11,736 nucleotides of DNA. Source: Bog-473 sp035551835 (GTDB lineage Bacteria; Actinomycetota; Acidimicrobiia; Acidimicrobiales; RAAP-2). Of the stretch, positions 1 through 5,875 are shown in pieces. The stretch lies in NCBI GenBank assembly GCA_035551835.1, contig DASZMN010000096.1:1-11736 (forward strand), given 5' to 3'. The position numbers and the translations under genes were made by a program. Every line of letters begins with the position of its first letter. Within the stretch, counting starts at the first letter, position 1. The notes beneath the pieces were generated by a model. That model was not told the DNA's origin. It saw only the letters and a list, made by a program, of their open reading frames with translations, and made no database searches.

Positions 1-613
1 TGGCCTCGAGGTCCTGTGACGAGTTGACCGTCCAGACGTTGACGGCCAGCCCGGCCGCGTGGGCCCGCTCGACCAGCTCGGGGGTGACCGTGGTCACGAA
101 CGGGTGCACGGCGCGGAAGCCGGCCTCGGCCGCCTCGACCAGCGCCGGCCCCGGCTCGACGGTCCAGCCCCACAGGACACCCAGCGCCAGGCGCCCGTCG
201 GCCACCTGCACGGCCCGCAGCATGGCGGTCTGGAACGACGACACGATGACGCGGTCGGTCCAGCCGGCCTCGTCGATCGCCGCCGCGGTGAGCGCGGCGA
301 CCGCCTCGCCCTCGTCCCACCCGGGGTCCTGGGGCGCGTTCTTGATCTCGACGTTGACGACCATCCCCTCGCTGGCGGCAAGCGCGTCGGCAAGCAGCGG
401 CACGTAGGCCGGCAGTTCGGCCACGCCGAGCGCACCGATCGCGCCGAGCCCGGGCACCTCGGCGTCGTGGTGGACGGCGAGGGCGCCGTCGGCGGTGAGC
501 CGGACATCGAGCTCCACCCCGTCCGCGCCCCGCCGGCGGGCCTCGGCGAAGGCAGACAGGGTGTTCTCGGTGCAGCCCTCGGTGCAACCCCTATGAGCAA
601 GAACGGAGGTCAC
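1..613 (-). CDS. Glycerophosphodiester phosphodiesterase family protein (3' end beyond window)
   Basis: Hydrolyses glycerophosphodiesters to glycerol-3-phosphate and an alcohol, or a related phosphodiester; the exact substrate cannot be told. The 204 visible residues form most of a TIM-barrel GDPD domain. The HRG motif is at 7-9 (catalytic His7), followed by EN at 16-17, the metal-ligand stretch VELDV around 33-37, the second catalytic histidine in VHHD at 47-50, and VEIK at 88-91. Later strands end near VNVWTVN (191-197). The segment between HHD and the VEIK strand is short for the family, so this is a compact member. There is no signal peptide, which suggests a cytoplasmic enzyme. I chose the GTG at 613-611 because the residues right after it match the family N-terminus and an in-frame stop lies a short way upstream; its ribosome binding site is weak. 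The C-terminus is cut by the window edge. It is divergent from whiB1, sharing a 165-bp regulatory gap. Confidence 0.9.
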   Translation of the reverse strand, partial: MTSVLAHRGCTEGCTENTLSAFAEARRRGADGVELDVRLTADGALAVHHDAEVPGLGAIGALGVAELPAYVPLLADALAASEGMVVNVEIKNAPQDPGWDEGEAVAALTAAAIDEAGWTDRVIVSSFQTAMLRAVQVADGRLALGVLWGWTVEPGPALVEAAEAGFRAVHPFVTTVTPELVERAHAAGLAVNVWTVNSSQDLEA

Positions 614-638
614 CTTGTCACCAAACCGTCGCGCTACA

Positions 639-654
639 GGTGAAAAAATTCACA
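639..654. promoter_or_regulatory. CRP/GlxR-type operator, site 1
   Basis: GGTGA-N6-TCACA matches the CRP-family consensus TGTGA-N6-TCACA at all fixed positions but the first. The core GTGAA-AAAA-TTCAC (640-653) is a perfect inverted repeat in an A-rich spot inside GC-rich DNA. It lies 25 bp upstream of the phosphodiesterase start and about 125 bp upstream of the whiB1 start, so it could serve either gene. Its centre (646.5) is about 62 bp upstream of the start point that would follow from the -10-like TATTAA at 697-702, a typical distance for class I activation. The regulator gene is not in the window. Confidence 0.6.
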
Positions 655-662
655 AAAACTCC

Positions 663-691
663 TTGCACCCCTGGAAATGGATCCTTATCCT
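663..691 (+). promoter_or_regulatory. Candidate whiB1 promoter
   Basis: TTGCAC (663-668), a 17-bp spacer, then TATCCT (686-691) gives a plausible -35/-10 pair, with 3 of 6 and 4 of 6 matches to the general sigma-70 consensus. A second -10-like hexamer, TATTAA at 697-702, has a poor -35 region, which would fit an activator-dependent start. I cannot decide between them from sequence. Both would give a 5' leader of about 70-80 nt that contains the hairpin at 706-748 and CRP-type site 2. Confidence 0.3.
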
Positions 692-705
692 CTGGGTATT
701 AACCG

Positions 706-748
706 CTTTTCACGGACGGGCACCATCTCGGCCCGATCATGTGAAAAG
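706..748 (+). repeat. Two-part hairpin in the whiB1 leader
   Basis: CTTTTCAC (706-713) pairs with GTGAAAAG (741-748) as a perfect 8-bp outer stem. Inside it CGGGC (717-721) pairs with GCCCG (731-735) around a 9-nt loop, with a 3/5-nt internal loop between the stems. It ends 15 bases before the GGAGG ribosome binding site, so if transcribed it could influence translation. Its 3' arm overlaps CRP-type site 2, and the 5' arm contains another TCAC half-site, so the symmetry could equally reflect protein binding to DNA. Confidence 0.4.
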
Positions 749-755
749 GATCACA
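740..755. promoter_or_regulatory. CRP/GlxR-type operator, site 2
   Basis: TGTGA-N6-TCACA is a perfect match to the CRP-family consensus. It lies 8 bp upstream of the whiB1 GGAGG and 101 bp (site to site) downstream of site 1. Downstream of both promoter candidates, it would act as a block or repressor site rather than an activation site. In M. tuberculosis the whiB1 promoter also carries two CRP (Rv3676) sites with opposing effects, although there they lie close together. The match is seen in the sequence; the role is inference. Confidence 0.65.
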
Positions 756-763
756 ATGCTGGT

Positions 764-768
764 GGAGG
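764..768 (+). promoter_or_regulatory. Ribosome binding site of whiB1
   Basis: GGAGG, 10 bases before the ATG at 779. It decides the start: an in-frame ATG at 677 would add 34 residues unlike the family and would make the operator and the hairpin coding. Confidence 0.7.
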
Positions 769-778
769 CATATTTCCG

Positions 779-1078
779 ATGGCACTCATGTGGAACCGGA
801 CAGTCGACTGGGACTTGGACGACTGGCGGCGCGCCGCCGCCTGCCGCAACACCGAACCAGACCTCTTCTTTCCCGTCGGCACGACCGGCCCGGCCGTCGA
901 CCAGATCGAGGCGGCCAAGCGCGTCTGCCACTCGTGCGAGGCGATCGAGCCGTGCCTCGACTTCGCACTGGCGACCAACCAGGAGTCGGGCGTGTGGGGC
1001 GGCACCTCCGAGGAGGAGCGCCGCAAGCTGCGCAAGTCGTGGCTGGCCGCCCGTCGCTCGCAGCGCGCCGCCAGCTGA
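779..1078 (+). CDS. whiB1: WhiB1-type Fe-S transcription regulator
   Basis: A 99-residue WhiB-family protein: a small cytoplasmic regulator that binds a [4Fe-4S] cluster, typically partners the primary sigma factor, and responds to nitric oxide or redox state. The four cluster cysteines are at 22, 50, 53 and 59 (C-X27-C-X2-C-X5-C). The turn GVWGG is at 71-75, followed by SEEERRKLRK and a basic C-terminal tail that would contact DNA. The stretches DLFFPVG..GPA..QI..AK and ATNQESGVWGG match M. tuberculosis WhiB1 rather than other WhiB classes. That protein is about 84 residues; here the N-terminus is about 15 longer. The neighbour pdtaS supports the WhiB1 call, because the same convergent pair exists in mycobacteria. 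The upstream gap carries two CRP-type operators, again as in mycobacterial whiB1. WhiB1 is essential in M. tuberculosis; whether that holds here is unknown. Confidence 0.93.
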   Translation: MALMWNRTVDWDLDDWRRAAACRNTEPDLFFPVGTTGPAVDQIEAAKRVCHSCEAIEPCLDFALATNQESGVWGGTSEEERRKLRKSWLAARRSQRAAS

Positions 1079-1160
1079 ACCTCCGGCGTCGCCGCTTCAC
1101 CCCTCACCGCTTCATCCTTCTTCGCCCCCACCTCTCCCCCGCTGCTGCCCGGCGCCGACC

Positions 1161-2771
1161 TCAATGAGGGGCGCGCTGGGGCACCGAGATCGCGACGCGG
1201 GTGCCGCCGCCTTGTGACGGCGGCAGGCTCGCCATGGAGATCGTCCCCTCGAGCTGGCTGACCACCAGGTCGCGCACGATCAAGAGCCCGAGGCTCGTGG
1301 TCTGCTCGATGTCGAAGCCCTCGGGCAGGCCCAGCCCGTCGTCGCGCACCTCGATCTCCAACGCGTCCTCCCCCGGGGCCAGCGTGAGGTCGACGTGGCC
1401 CACCGGCGCGTAGCCCGCGGCGCCCCCCGCGCCCTCGAGCCCCGCCGCCCCGTCGTTGCCACCGGCTGCCTCGGGGTCGAAGGCGTGTTCGACGGCGTTC
1501 TGCAGCAACTCGGCGACCGCGACCGCGAGCGGCGTCGCCACGTCGGCCGCCACCTCGCCCAGGTCGCCGTGCACCGAGATGACGATCGGTTGCGACGACA
1601 CGACCGAGTCCTCGGCCATCTGCACGAGCGACGCCACGATCTCGGCGAAGGGCACCTGGTCGCTCGGGTCGCGCGAGAGGATCTCGTGCACGAGCGCGAT
1701 GGAGCGGACCCGCCGCTCCGCCTCGTGCAGCGCCACCCGGGCGGCGCGGTCCCCGACCCGGCGTGCCTGGAGGCTGAGCAGCGACGAGATCGTCTGCAGG
1801 TTGTTCTTGACCCGGTGGTGCACCTCGCGGATGGCGGCGTCCTTGGACAGGAGCAGGCGGTCGAGGCGGCGGACGTCGGTCACGTCGCGCAGCAGGATCA
1901 TCGCCCCGGTCACCACGCCGTGCGACAGAAGAGGGACGCAGTGGACGAGCACGATGACGTCGGGGCGGCGCTCCACCTCCTCGACGACGGGGCGCCCGGT
2001 GGCGAGCGCCCACTCGACGGCCGACTCCTCGATGTCGAGGTCGCCGAAGCGCCGGCCTTCGGGCTGGGTGTAGATCCCCATACGGTGGAACGCGTTCATG
2101 GCGTTCGGCGACGCGAACTCGACCCGCCCATCCGCGTCGACCACCACGACGCCGTCGCCGACGCGGGGCGCCTCCTCGGTGCCGACGTCCTCGTCGGGGA
2201 AGGGGAACGCGGACTGGGCGACCATGTCGGCGAGGCGCTCGAACACATCGAGATAGGTGCGCTCGTACATGGACGTCGGGCCCTTGAGCGGCGCCAGCGA
2301 CACCCGCAGCAAGGTCGCGACGATGCGGTCTTCGAAGCGCACCGGGATGTTCTCGACGGGGACCTGCTCGCCCAGGATGGGGTGGTGGATGCTGCCGCGG
2401 ACGATCTCGCCCGTGTGCAGGCAGCGCGCCACCAGCGCCCACTGCGACTCGTTCACCGTCTGGCCGACCAGGTCCTGGTCGACGAGCGTCGGGCGGTTGT
2501 TCGGGCGCATCTGTCCGAGGACGACCAATTCGGGGTCGGTGGCCTCGCCGTCGTGCGGGCCGGCCCCGTCGCCCTGGCCCGGGCCGAGGCCGAGGCTGTG
2601 GGCGTTCCCGTTCCCGATGGTGGCGTGGGCGTGGACCGGCACCAGGAGCAGAAGGTCGGAGAAGGAGAGGTCGGCCAGGACCCCCCAGCTGCCGAGGAGG
2701 CGCTGGAGGTGCTCGAGCTCCTCGGGCTTGAGGTCGGTGTGGCTCTGGGCCAGCTCGGCCGGCGTCGGCAT
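1161..2771 (-). CDS. pdtaS: Sensor histidine kinase PdtaS
   Basis: A 536-residue soluble histidine kinase of the HisKA_2/HWE-like group, orthologous in architecture to M. tuberculosis PdtaS (Rv3220c). Its usual partner is PdtaR, an ANTAR RNA-binding antiterminator; no pdtaR lies in the window. Domains in order: N-terminal GAF-like sensor (about 1-190), PAS-like domain (about 203-300, with FASPNAMNAFHRMGI), dimerisation helix with the phosphoacceptor in EVHHRVKNNLQT (316-327, His318/319), then the ATPase domain with N-box ELLQNAVEHAF (421-431) and G-box DDGLGLP (477-483), SLGLLIV and GGGTRV. There are no membrane segments or signal peptide. Two low-complexity insertions stand out: 50-78 in the sensor and a Gly/Ala-rich one at 436-456 between N- and G-boxes. 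The start is ATG 2771-2769, preceded by GGAAGG with a 9-base spacer; it overlaps the upstream gene's stop by one base (TGATG), so the two are likely translationally coupled. Confidence 0.92.
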   Translation of the reverse strand: MPTPAELAQSHTDLKPEELEHLQRLLGSWGVLADLSFSDLLLLVPVHAHATIGNGNAHSLGLGPGQGDGAGPHDGEATDPELVVLGQMRPNNRPTLVDQDLVGQTVNESQWALVARCLHTGEIVRGSIHHPILGEQVPVENIPVRFEDRIVATLLRVSLAPLKGPTSMYERTYLDVFERLADMVAQSAFPFPDEDVGTEEAPRVGDGVVVVDADGRVEFASPNAMNAFHRMGIYTQPEGRRFGDLDIEESAVEWALATGRPVVEEVERRPDVIVLVHCVPLLSHGVVTGAMILLRDVTDVRRLDRLLLSKDAAIREVHHRVKNNLQTISSLLSLQARRVGDRAARVALHEAERRVRSIALVHEILSRDPSDQVPFAEIVASLVQMAEDSVVSSQPIVISVHGDLGEVAADVATPLAVAVAELLQNAVEHAFDPEAAGGNDGAAGLEGAGGAAGYAPVGHVDLTLAPGEDALEIEVRDDGLGLPEGFDIEQTTSLGLLIVRDLVVSQLEGTISMASLPPSQGGGTRVAISVPQRAPH

Positions 2772-3715
2772 CAGGCCCGGCCTTCCGGTGCAGGCGCAGG
2801 CGCTGGCGCAGGCGCCGGCGCCGGCGTCGGTGGCGCGAGCGCGGGTGACACCGGGACCGCGTGCCCGACCCGCCCTCGATAACCCTGGAGCGACGTGGCG
2901 CCCGCCGCAGCCAGCACGGCGCGCAGGTCGTCCGCCCGGTCGGCAACGTGCTCGAGCCGGTGCGCGTCCGAGGCCGTGGTGAGCGGCACCTGGCGCGCCA
3001 CGAAGCGGTCGAGCAACCCAGCCGCTGGATACTGCTCCCCCACCGGCTTGCGCCACCCGGCCGACGACACCTCGGCTGCCATGCCGGACGACGCCGCCGC
3101 CTCGGCGATGCGGTCCCACCACTCGGCCGGCGCGTCGGGCACGTAGCCCGCGACCTTGATCAGGTCCGGGTGGGCCAAGACGTCACAGGCCCGCGAGGCG
3201 GCCAGCTCCTCCATGGCTCCGGTATAGGCGTCCCAGCAGGCGTCGACCTCGCGGGCCGACCACTCTCCGATCGATACGGGGTCCTCGAGATCGTCGAAGC
3301 GCCACGCACCGACCCAGTGGACCGACCCCAACAGGACGTCGAAGGGGTAGTCCGCCAGCAGGCCCGCCACGGCGTCCATCTGGCCTTCGTAGTAGTCGAC
3401 CTCGAGCCCGATCACGACGGGCAAGCCGGCCTCCTTGGCCTCCAGCGCGCACTGCACGTAGGCGTCGAGGTCCGCGGTGGCGTGGAACTTCCAGTACCGC
3501 GCCATCGATTCGGCCAGCGGCGGCGGCACCGTGGGATCGTCCCAGAAGCCGGCCAGGAGCGCATCGGCCTGGCGGAAGCGGAAGAGGTGCTCGGTCACCG
3601 CGAGCTCGGTCACGCCGGAGGCCTGGGCCCGGGCGCAGTACTCGGCCAGCTGCTCCGGCTGCAGGGGCGTCTCGTGCTCCGAGTGGGGCCAGAGGTGGAG
3701 GTGGTAGTCGAGCAC
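2771..3715 (-). CDS. PHP-domain phosphoesterase, histidinol-phosphatase (HisJ/HisK) type
   Basis: A 314-residue PHP-fold metal-dependent phosphatase. It most resembles HisJ-type histidinol-phosphatases, which make histidinol in histidine biosynthesis, but with no other his gene nearby the substrate is unproven. Metal-ligand motifs in order: DYHLHLWPH (3-11), TEH (41-43), GLEVDYYEG (around 103-111), GSVHW (around 130-134), LAHPD (around 180-184) and ASDAHR near residue 248. The enzyme ends around residue 290; after that comes a tail of alternating Pro-Ala pairs (about 293-310), encoded by near-tandem hexamers at about 2785-2835, probably a disordered extension. The start is GTG 3715-3713 with AAGGG just upstream. 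It lies 35 bp after the methyltransferase stop and overlaps pdtaS by one base. Confidence 0.85.
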   Translation of the reverse strand: MLDYHLHLWPHSEHETPLQPEQLAEYCARAQASGVTELAVTEHLFRFRQADALLAGFWDDPTVPPPLAESMARYWKFHATADLDAYVQCALEAKEAGLPVVIGLEVDYYEGQMDAVAGLLADYPFDVLLGSVHWVGAWRFDDLEDPVSIGEWSAREVDACWDAYTGAMEELAASRACDVLAHPDLIKVAGYVPDAPAEWWDRIAEAAASSGMAAEVSSAGWRKPVGEQYPAAGLLDRFVARQVPLTTASDAHRLEHVADRADDLRAVLAAAGATSLQGYRGRVGHAVPVSPALAPPTPAPAPAPAPAPAPEGRA

Positions 3716-3724
3716 GGCGCCCTT

Positions 3725-3741
3725 GGCGGGTCAGGCCCGCC
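3725..3741 (-). repeat. GC hairpin between methyltransferase and PHP gene
   Basis: GGCGGG (3725-3730) and CCCGCC (3736-3741) form a 6-bp perfect stem with a 5-nt loop in the 35-bp gap. There is no T tract on either strand, so it is not a classical intrinsic terminator. It sits a few bases ahead of the PHP ribosome binding site on the minus strand and could weaken read-through or act as a partial terminator. Confidence 0.35.
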
Positions 3742-3750
3742 CGGCCGACG

Positions 3751-4404
3751 TCACCGGCGCGGGGCGCGGCGGATCAGTGTCACGCCGTCGCGCACGGTCG
3801 TGAGGACGCACCTGACGCGGGGGTCTTCGACCACCTTGTCGTTGAAGGCGCGCAGCGCCAACGCGTTCTCGTGGGGTTCCTTCTCAGAGTCCAACACGCC
3901 GCCCGACTGCAGGGTGTTGTCGACGACGATCAGGCCGTGCGGCGAGAGCTTGGGGAGGACGGCCTCGTAGTACGCGTCGTAGGAGACCTTGTCGGCGTCG
4001 ATGAAGACGAGGTCGAACGGCCCCTGCAGCTCGCCGAGGGAGCGCAGCGCCGGTCCCACGATCACGCTGACGTAGCTCTCGAGGCCGGCGGCGGCGATGT
4101 TGCCCCGGGCCACCTGCGCGTGGTGCGGGTCGACCTCGAGCGAGATGATGGCGCCCCCATTCGCCAGCCCGGCCGCCATGGCGATGGCCGAGTAGCCGGT
4201 GAAGGTGCCGATTTCGAGGACGCTCACGGCCTGGGTGGCGTAGACCAGCATCTCGAGGAAGCGGCCCTCCTGGCGCCCGACCATCATCCCCCAGGCGGTG
4301 AAGTCCTCCTTGGTCGAGGCGTCGACCGCCTCGAGGAACCCGGGCGGGGCCGTCGTGTGCGCGTCGGCGTACTCGAGGACCTCGGGGTTGATGAGCTGGG
4401 CCAT
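3751..4404 (-). CDS. SAM-dependent O-methyltransferase (class I, cation-dependent COMT type)
   Basis: A 217-residue methyltransferase of the family of caffeoyl-CoA and catechol O-methyltransferases, which use SAM and a divalent cation to methylate vicinal hydroxyls. SAM motif I is VLEIGTFTGYSAIAMA (62-77). The acidic residue after strand 2 is in SLEVDP (88-93). The metal ligands are expected at D136 (VFIDADK, 133-139) and D162/N163 (VVDNTL, 160-165). Length is normal for the family. I chose ATG 4404-4402 because homologues start with this kind of N-terminus (NPEVLEYADAHT); the reading frame stays open to 4587, but the extra part is unlike the family. No Shine-Dalgarno sequence precedes this ATG, so the mRNA may be leaderless. 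It is first of a possible operon with the PHP gene and pdtaS. The natural substrate is unknown. Confidence 0.88.
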   Translation of the reverse strand: MAQLINPEVLEYADAHTTAPPGFLEAVDASTKEDFTAWGMMVGRQEGRFLEMLVYATQAVSVLEIGTFTGYSAIAMAAGLANGGAIISLEVDPHHAQVARGNIAAAGLESYVSVIVGPALRSLGELQGPFDLVFIDADKVSYDAYYEAVLPKLSPHGLIVVDNTLQSGGVLDSEKEPHENALALRAFNDKVVEDPRVRCVLTTVRDGVTLIRRAPRR

Positions 4405-4411
4405 GGCACCG

Positions 4412-4417
4412 ATGGTA
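4412..4417 (-). promoter_or_regulatory. Candidate -10 box for a leaderless methyltransferase mRNA
   Basis: On the minus strand TACCAT (TANNNT pattern, 4 of 6 to consensus) ends 7 bases before the A of the ATG at 4404, which would put the transcription start at the start codon. Leaderless mRNAs are common in actinomycetes, and the gene lacks a Shine-Dalgarno sequence. I see no convincing -35 box. Confidence 0.3.
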
Positions 4418-4508
4418 CGCGCCGCGCCCGCCGGCCGGGTGCGAGCGTCTTCTCCCGAGCTCGGTTTCGACTGCCTTGGCGTTGGGGTTCGAGGAGTGCG
4501 AGTTATCT

Positions 4509-4535
4509 GAACGAAGGCGTTCACGTTCGGAACGC
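4509..4535. repeat. Cluster of nested GAACG/CGTTC inverted repeats
   Basis: GAACG (4509-4513), CGTTC (4518-4522), CGTTC (4524-4528) and GAACG (4530-4534) follow one another within 26 bp. This gives one inverted repeat with a 4-bp centre, a second with a 1-bp centre (CGTTC-G-GAACG), and an alternative stem GCGTTC (4517-4522)/GAACGC (4530-4535). It lies 105-131 bp upstream of the methyltransferase start and could be an operator with paired or alternative half-sites. The protein that would bind is unknown. Confidence 0.45.
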
Positions 4536-4650
4536 AGAGGTTCACGAATTGGCCCCATCTCGAACGGGGACCGCAAGGCACCCGCACGACACTCCGGCTC
4601 CTCCGTGGGGCAACTTCGTCGTGTGGTGGGCGGCCGGGAGAGGCCGGCCG

Positions 4651-4704
4651 GACCGGTTCCGGCGGCCGGACCGGTTCCGGCGGCCGGCCCGGTTCCGGCG
4701 GACC
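4651..4704. repeat. 18-bp tandem repeat, three units
   Basis: Units at 4651-4668 and 4669-4686 are identical (GACCGGTTCCGGCGGCCG); the third, 4687-4704, differs at positions 2 and 16 to 18. Each unit holds the palindrome-like CCGGTTCCGG, so the array can fold in several registers. It starts 10 bp downstream of the stop of ArsA-like gene 2, so it may help end transcription of that operon. It could also vary in copy number between strains. Confidence 0.75.
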
Positions 4705-4714
4705 GACGCCGTCG

Positions 4715-5875
4715 TCAGTCCCAGACCAAAGCGCCGAGCTTGAGCAGCCCAGCCATGTCGTAGATGTCCGCGTCGAAGAACGGCACCGTGACGAGCACGT
4801 CGGGCGCCCCGCTCAGCTCCGCCTGCTGCTCGGCCTCCCGGCGGGCCACCACGCCGAAGTTGAGGAAGCTCTGGGCCACCTCACCGATCACCCGCTCCGC
4901 CACCGCCGGGTCCTCGGTCAGGCCGTCGGCCAGTTCGGCCGCCCGCGCCTCCATCGACTGGGCCAACTTGTCCGTCTTGGCGTCGCGCAGGTACTCGGGC
5001 AGCACCTTGTTCAACACGATGGCGCCCAGATGCAGCTTGCGCGCCGTCAGTTCGGCCGAGAAGAACTCGGCCTCTCGCACCGGCGTCGCCTCGAGCGTGG
5101 ACACGATCATGAAGGTCGTGCGGCGGTCCGAGAGCAGCCGCGTCACCGCCTCGGCGCGCTCGACGAAGCCGCTGTACATCGACTGGAACAAGATGAAGAA
5201 CTCGGAGATGTCGGCCAGGAACTGCGTGCCCAAGATGCGGTCGGCCACTTGGTAGAAGGGCCGTGAGGCCATGTTCACGAGGCGCGACCGGTACGGCACG
5301 ATCAGCCAGCGCAACAAGCGCGAGGAGAAGAAGTCGGCCATGCGCTGCGGCGCATCGAGGAAGTCGAGCGCGTTGCGCGTCGGCGGTGTGTCGACGACGA
5401 TGAGGTCGTACTTGCCTTCGGAGTGGATCTCGTAGAGCCGCTCCATGGCGATGTAGTCGTGCGACTGGACGAAGCGCCCCGAGATGTTCTGGTAGAGCGG
5501 GTTGGCCAGGATCTGCTCGCGGGTCTGGGGGTCGGGCGCGTGGGCGCGTATGAGGTCGTCCCAGCTCTGCTTGGTATCGAGCATGGCCGCCCACAGCTCG
5601 CCCCTCGGCCGGGCGGCCGCCGGCCCGAACGCATCGTCGGGGATGCGGACCTCGTCGTTGCCGATCCCCTTGAGCCCCAACGCGTCGGCGAGCCGGCGCG
5701 CCGGGTCGACCGTGAGGACGAGGACCCGGCCCCCCTGCTCGACCGCCGCCGTCGCCGCCAGCGCGGCGGCCGTCGTGGTCTTGCCCACCCCACCGGGCCC
5801 ACAGGCGATGACGATGTCCTTGGCCGCCAGGAGCTGGGCGACGGTCCTGGCGCGCGCAGGTGCCTGCGCAGTCAC
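4715..5875 (-). CDS. ArsA/Get3-like ATPase, second subunit (Rv3680-like)
   Basis: A 386-residue P-loop ATPase of the ArsA/Get3 (SIMIBI) family, about the length of M. tuberculosis Rv3680, whose pair with Rv3679 has been described as a Get3-like complex (BagA/BagB). Walker A is CGPGGVGKTTT (25-35): the signature lysine of the deviant Walker A motif, two before the GG, is replaced by Pro27. Switch 1-like LTVDPARRLADALG is at 54-67, and DLIVVDTPPTRNALDFL at 157-173 is the Walker B/switch 2 region. A helical region with aromatic residues (about 180-245) may form a client-binding groove. There is no Get3 CXXC zinc motif and no ArsA arsenite cysteine set, so arsenite export is unlikely. The start is GTG 5875-5873 with GAGGAG 8 bases upstream; it overlaps the stop of the first subunit by four bases (GTGA). 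It is the last gene of the DUF3107-ATPase operon. Confidence 0.9.
   Translation of the reverse strand: MTAQAPARARTVAQLLAAKDIVIACGPGGVGKTTTAAALAATAAVEQGGRVLVLTVDPARRLADALGLKGIGNDEVRIPDDAFGPAAARPRGELWAAMLDTKQSWDDLIRAHAPDPQTREQILANPLYQNISGRFVQSHDYIAMERLYEIHSEGKYDLIVVDTPPTRNALDFLDAPQRMADFFSSRLLRWLIVPYRSRLVNMASRPFYQVADRILGTQFLADISEFFILFQSMYSGFVERAEAVTRLLSDRRTTFMIVSTLEATPVREAEFFSAELTARKLHLGAIVLNKVLPEYLRDAKTDKLAQSMEARAAELADGLTEDPAVAERVIGEVAQSFLNFGVVARREAEQQAELSGAPDVLVTVPFFDADIYDMAGLLKLGALVWD

Larger units (their letters stand above)
4405..4714. other. 310-bp non-coding gap with inverted and tandem repeats
   Basis: No open frame here looks like a gene; those present are short, proline/arginine-rich and formed by the repeats. 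It holds the methyltransferase -10 candidate (4412-4417), an inverted-repeat cluster (4509-4535) and an 18-bp tandem repeat (4651-4704). The part around 4460-4555 is less GC-rich than its surroundings, as expected of a regulatory region. Confidence 0.6.

Noticed and set aside
677..778. Longer whiB1 form starting at ATG 677.
   Set aside because: It lacks a good ribosome binding site, adds residues unlike the family, and would turn the operator and hairpin into coding DNA; GGAGG before ATG 779 explains the start better.
1079..1160. Searched for a terminator between the convergent whiB1 and pdtaS.
   Set aside because: The gap is a pyrimidine-rich stretch on the plus strand with no stable hairpin; the small palindrome at the pdtaS stop (1159-1169) has a one-base loop and cannot fold.
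1395..2882. Long plus-strand open frame opposite pdtaS.
   Set aside because: Antisense shadow of a high-GC gene; the translation is His/Asp/Arg/Val-rich low-complexity and matches no family, whereas the minus strand encodes a clear PdtaS.
4509..4522. Possible LexA (SOS) box, GAAC...GTTC.
   Set aside because: The centre between GAAC and GTTC is 6 bases rather than the 4 of the actinobacterial SOS box, and the gene downstream is a methyltransferase with no SOS link.
4476..4763. Plus-strand frame encoding repeated Ala-Gly-Pro-Val-Pro units.
   Set aside because: The repeat follows simply from the 18-bp DNA repeat (a multiple of three), the frame overlaps the end of the ATPase gene, and nothing else in it looks like protein.
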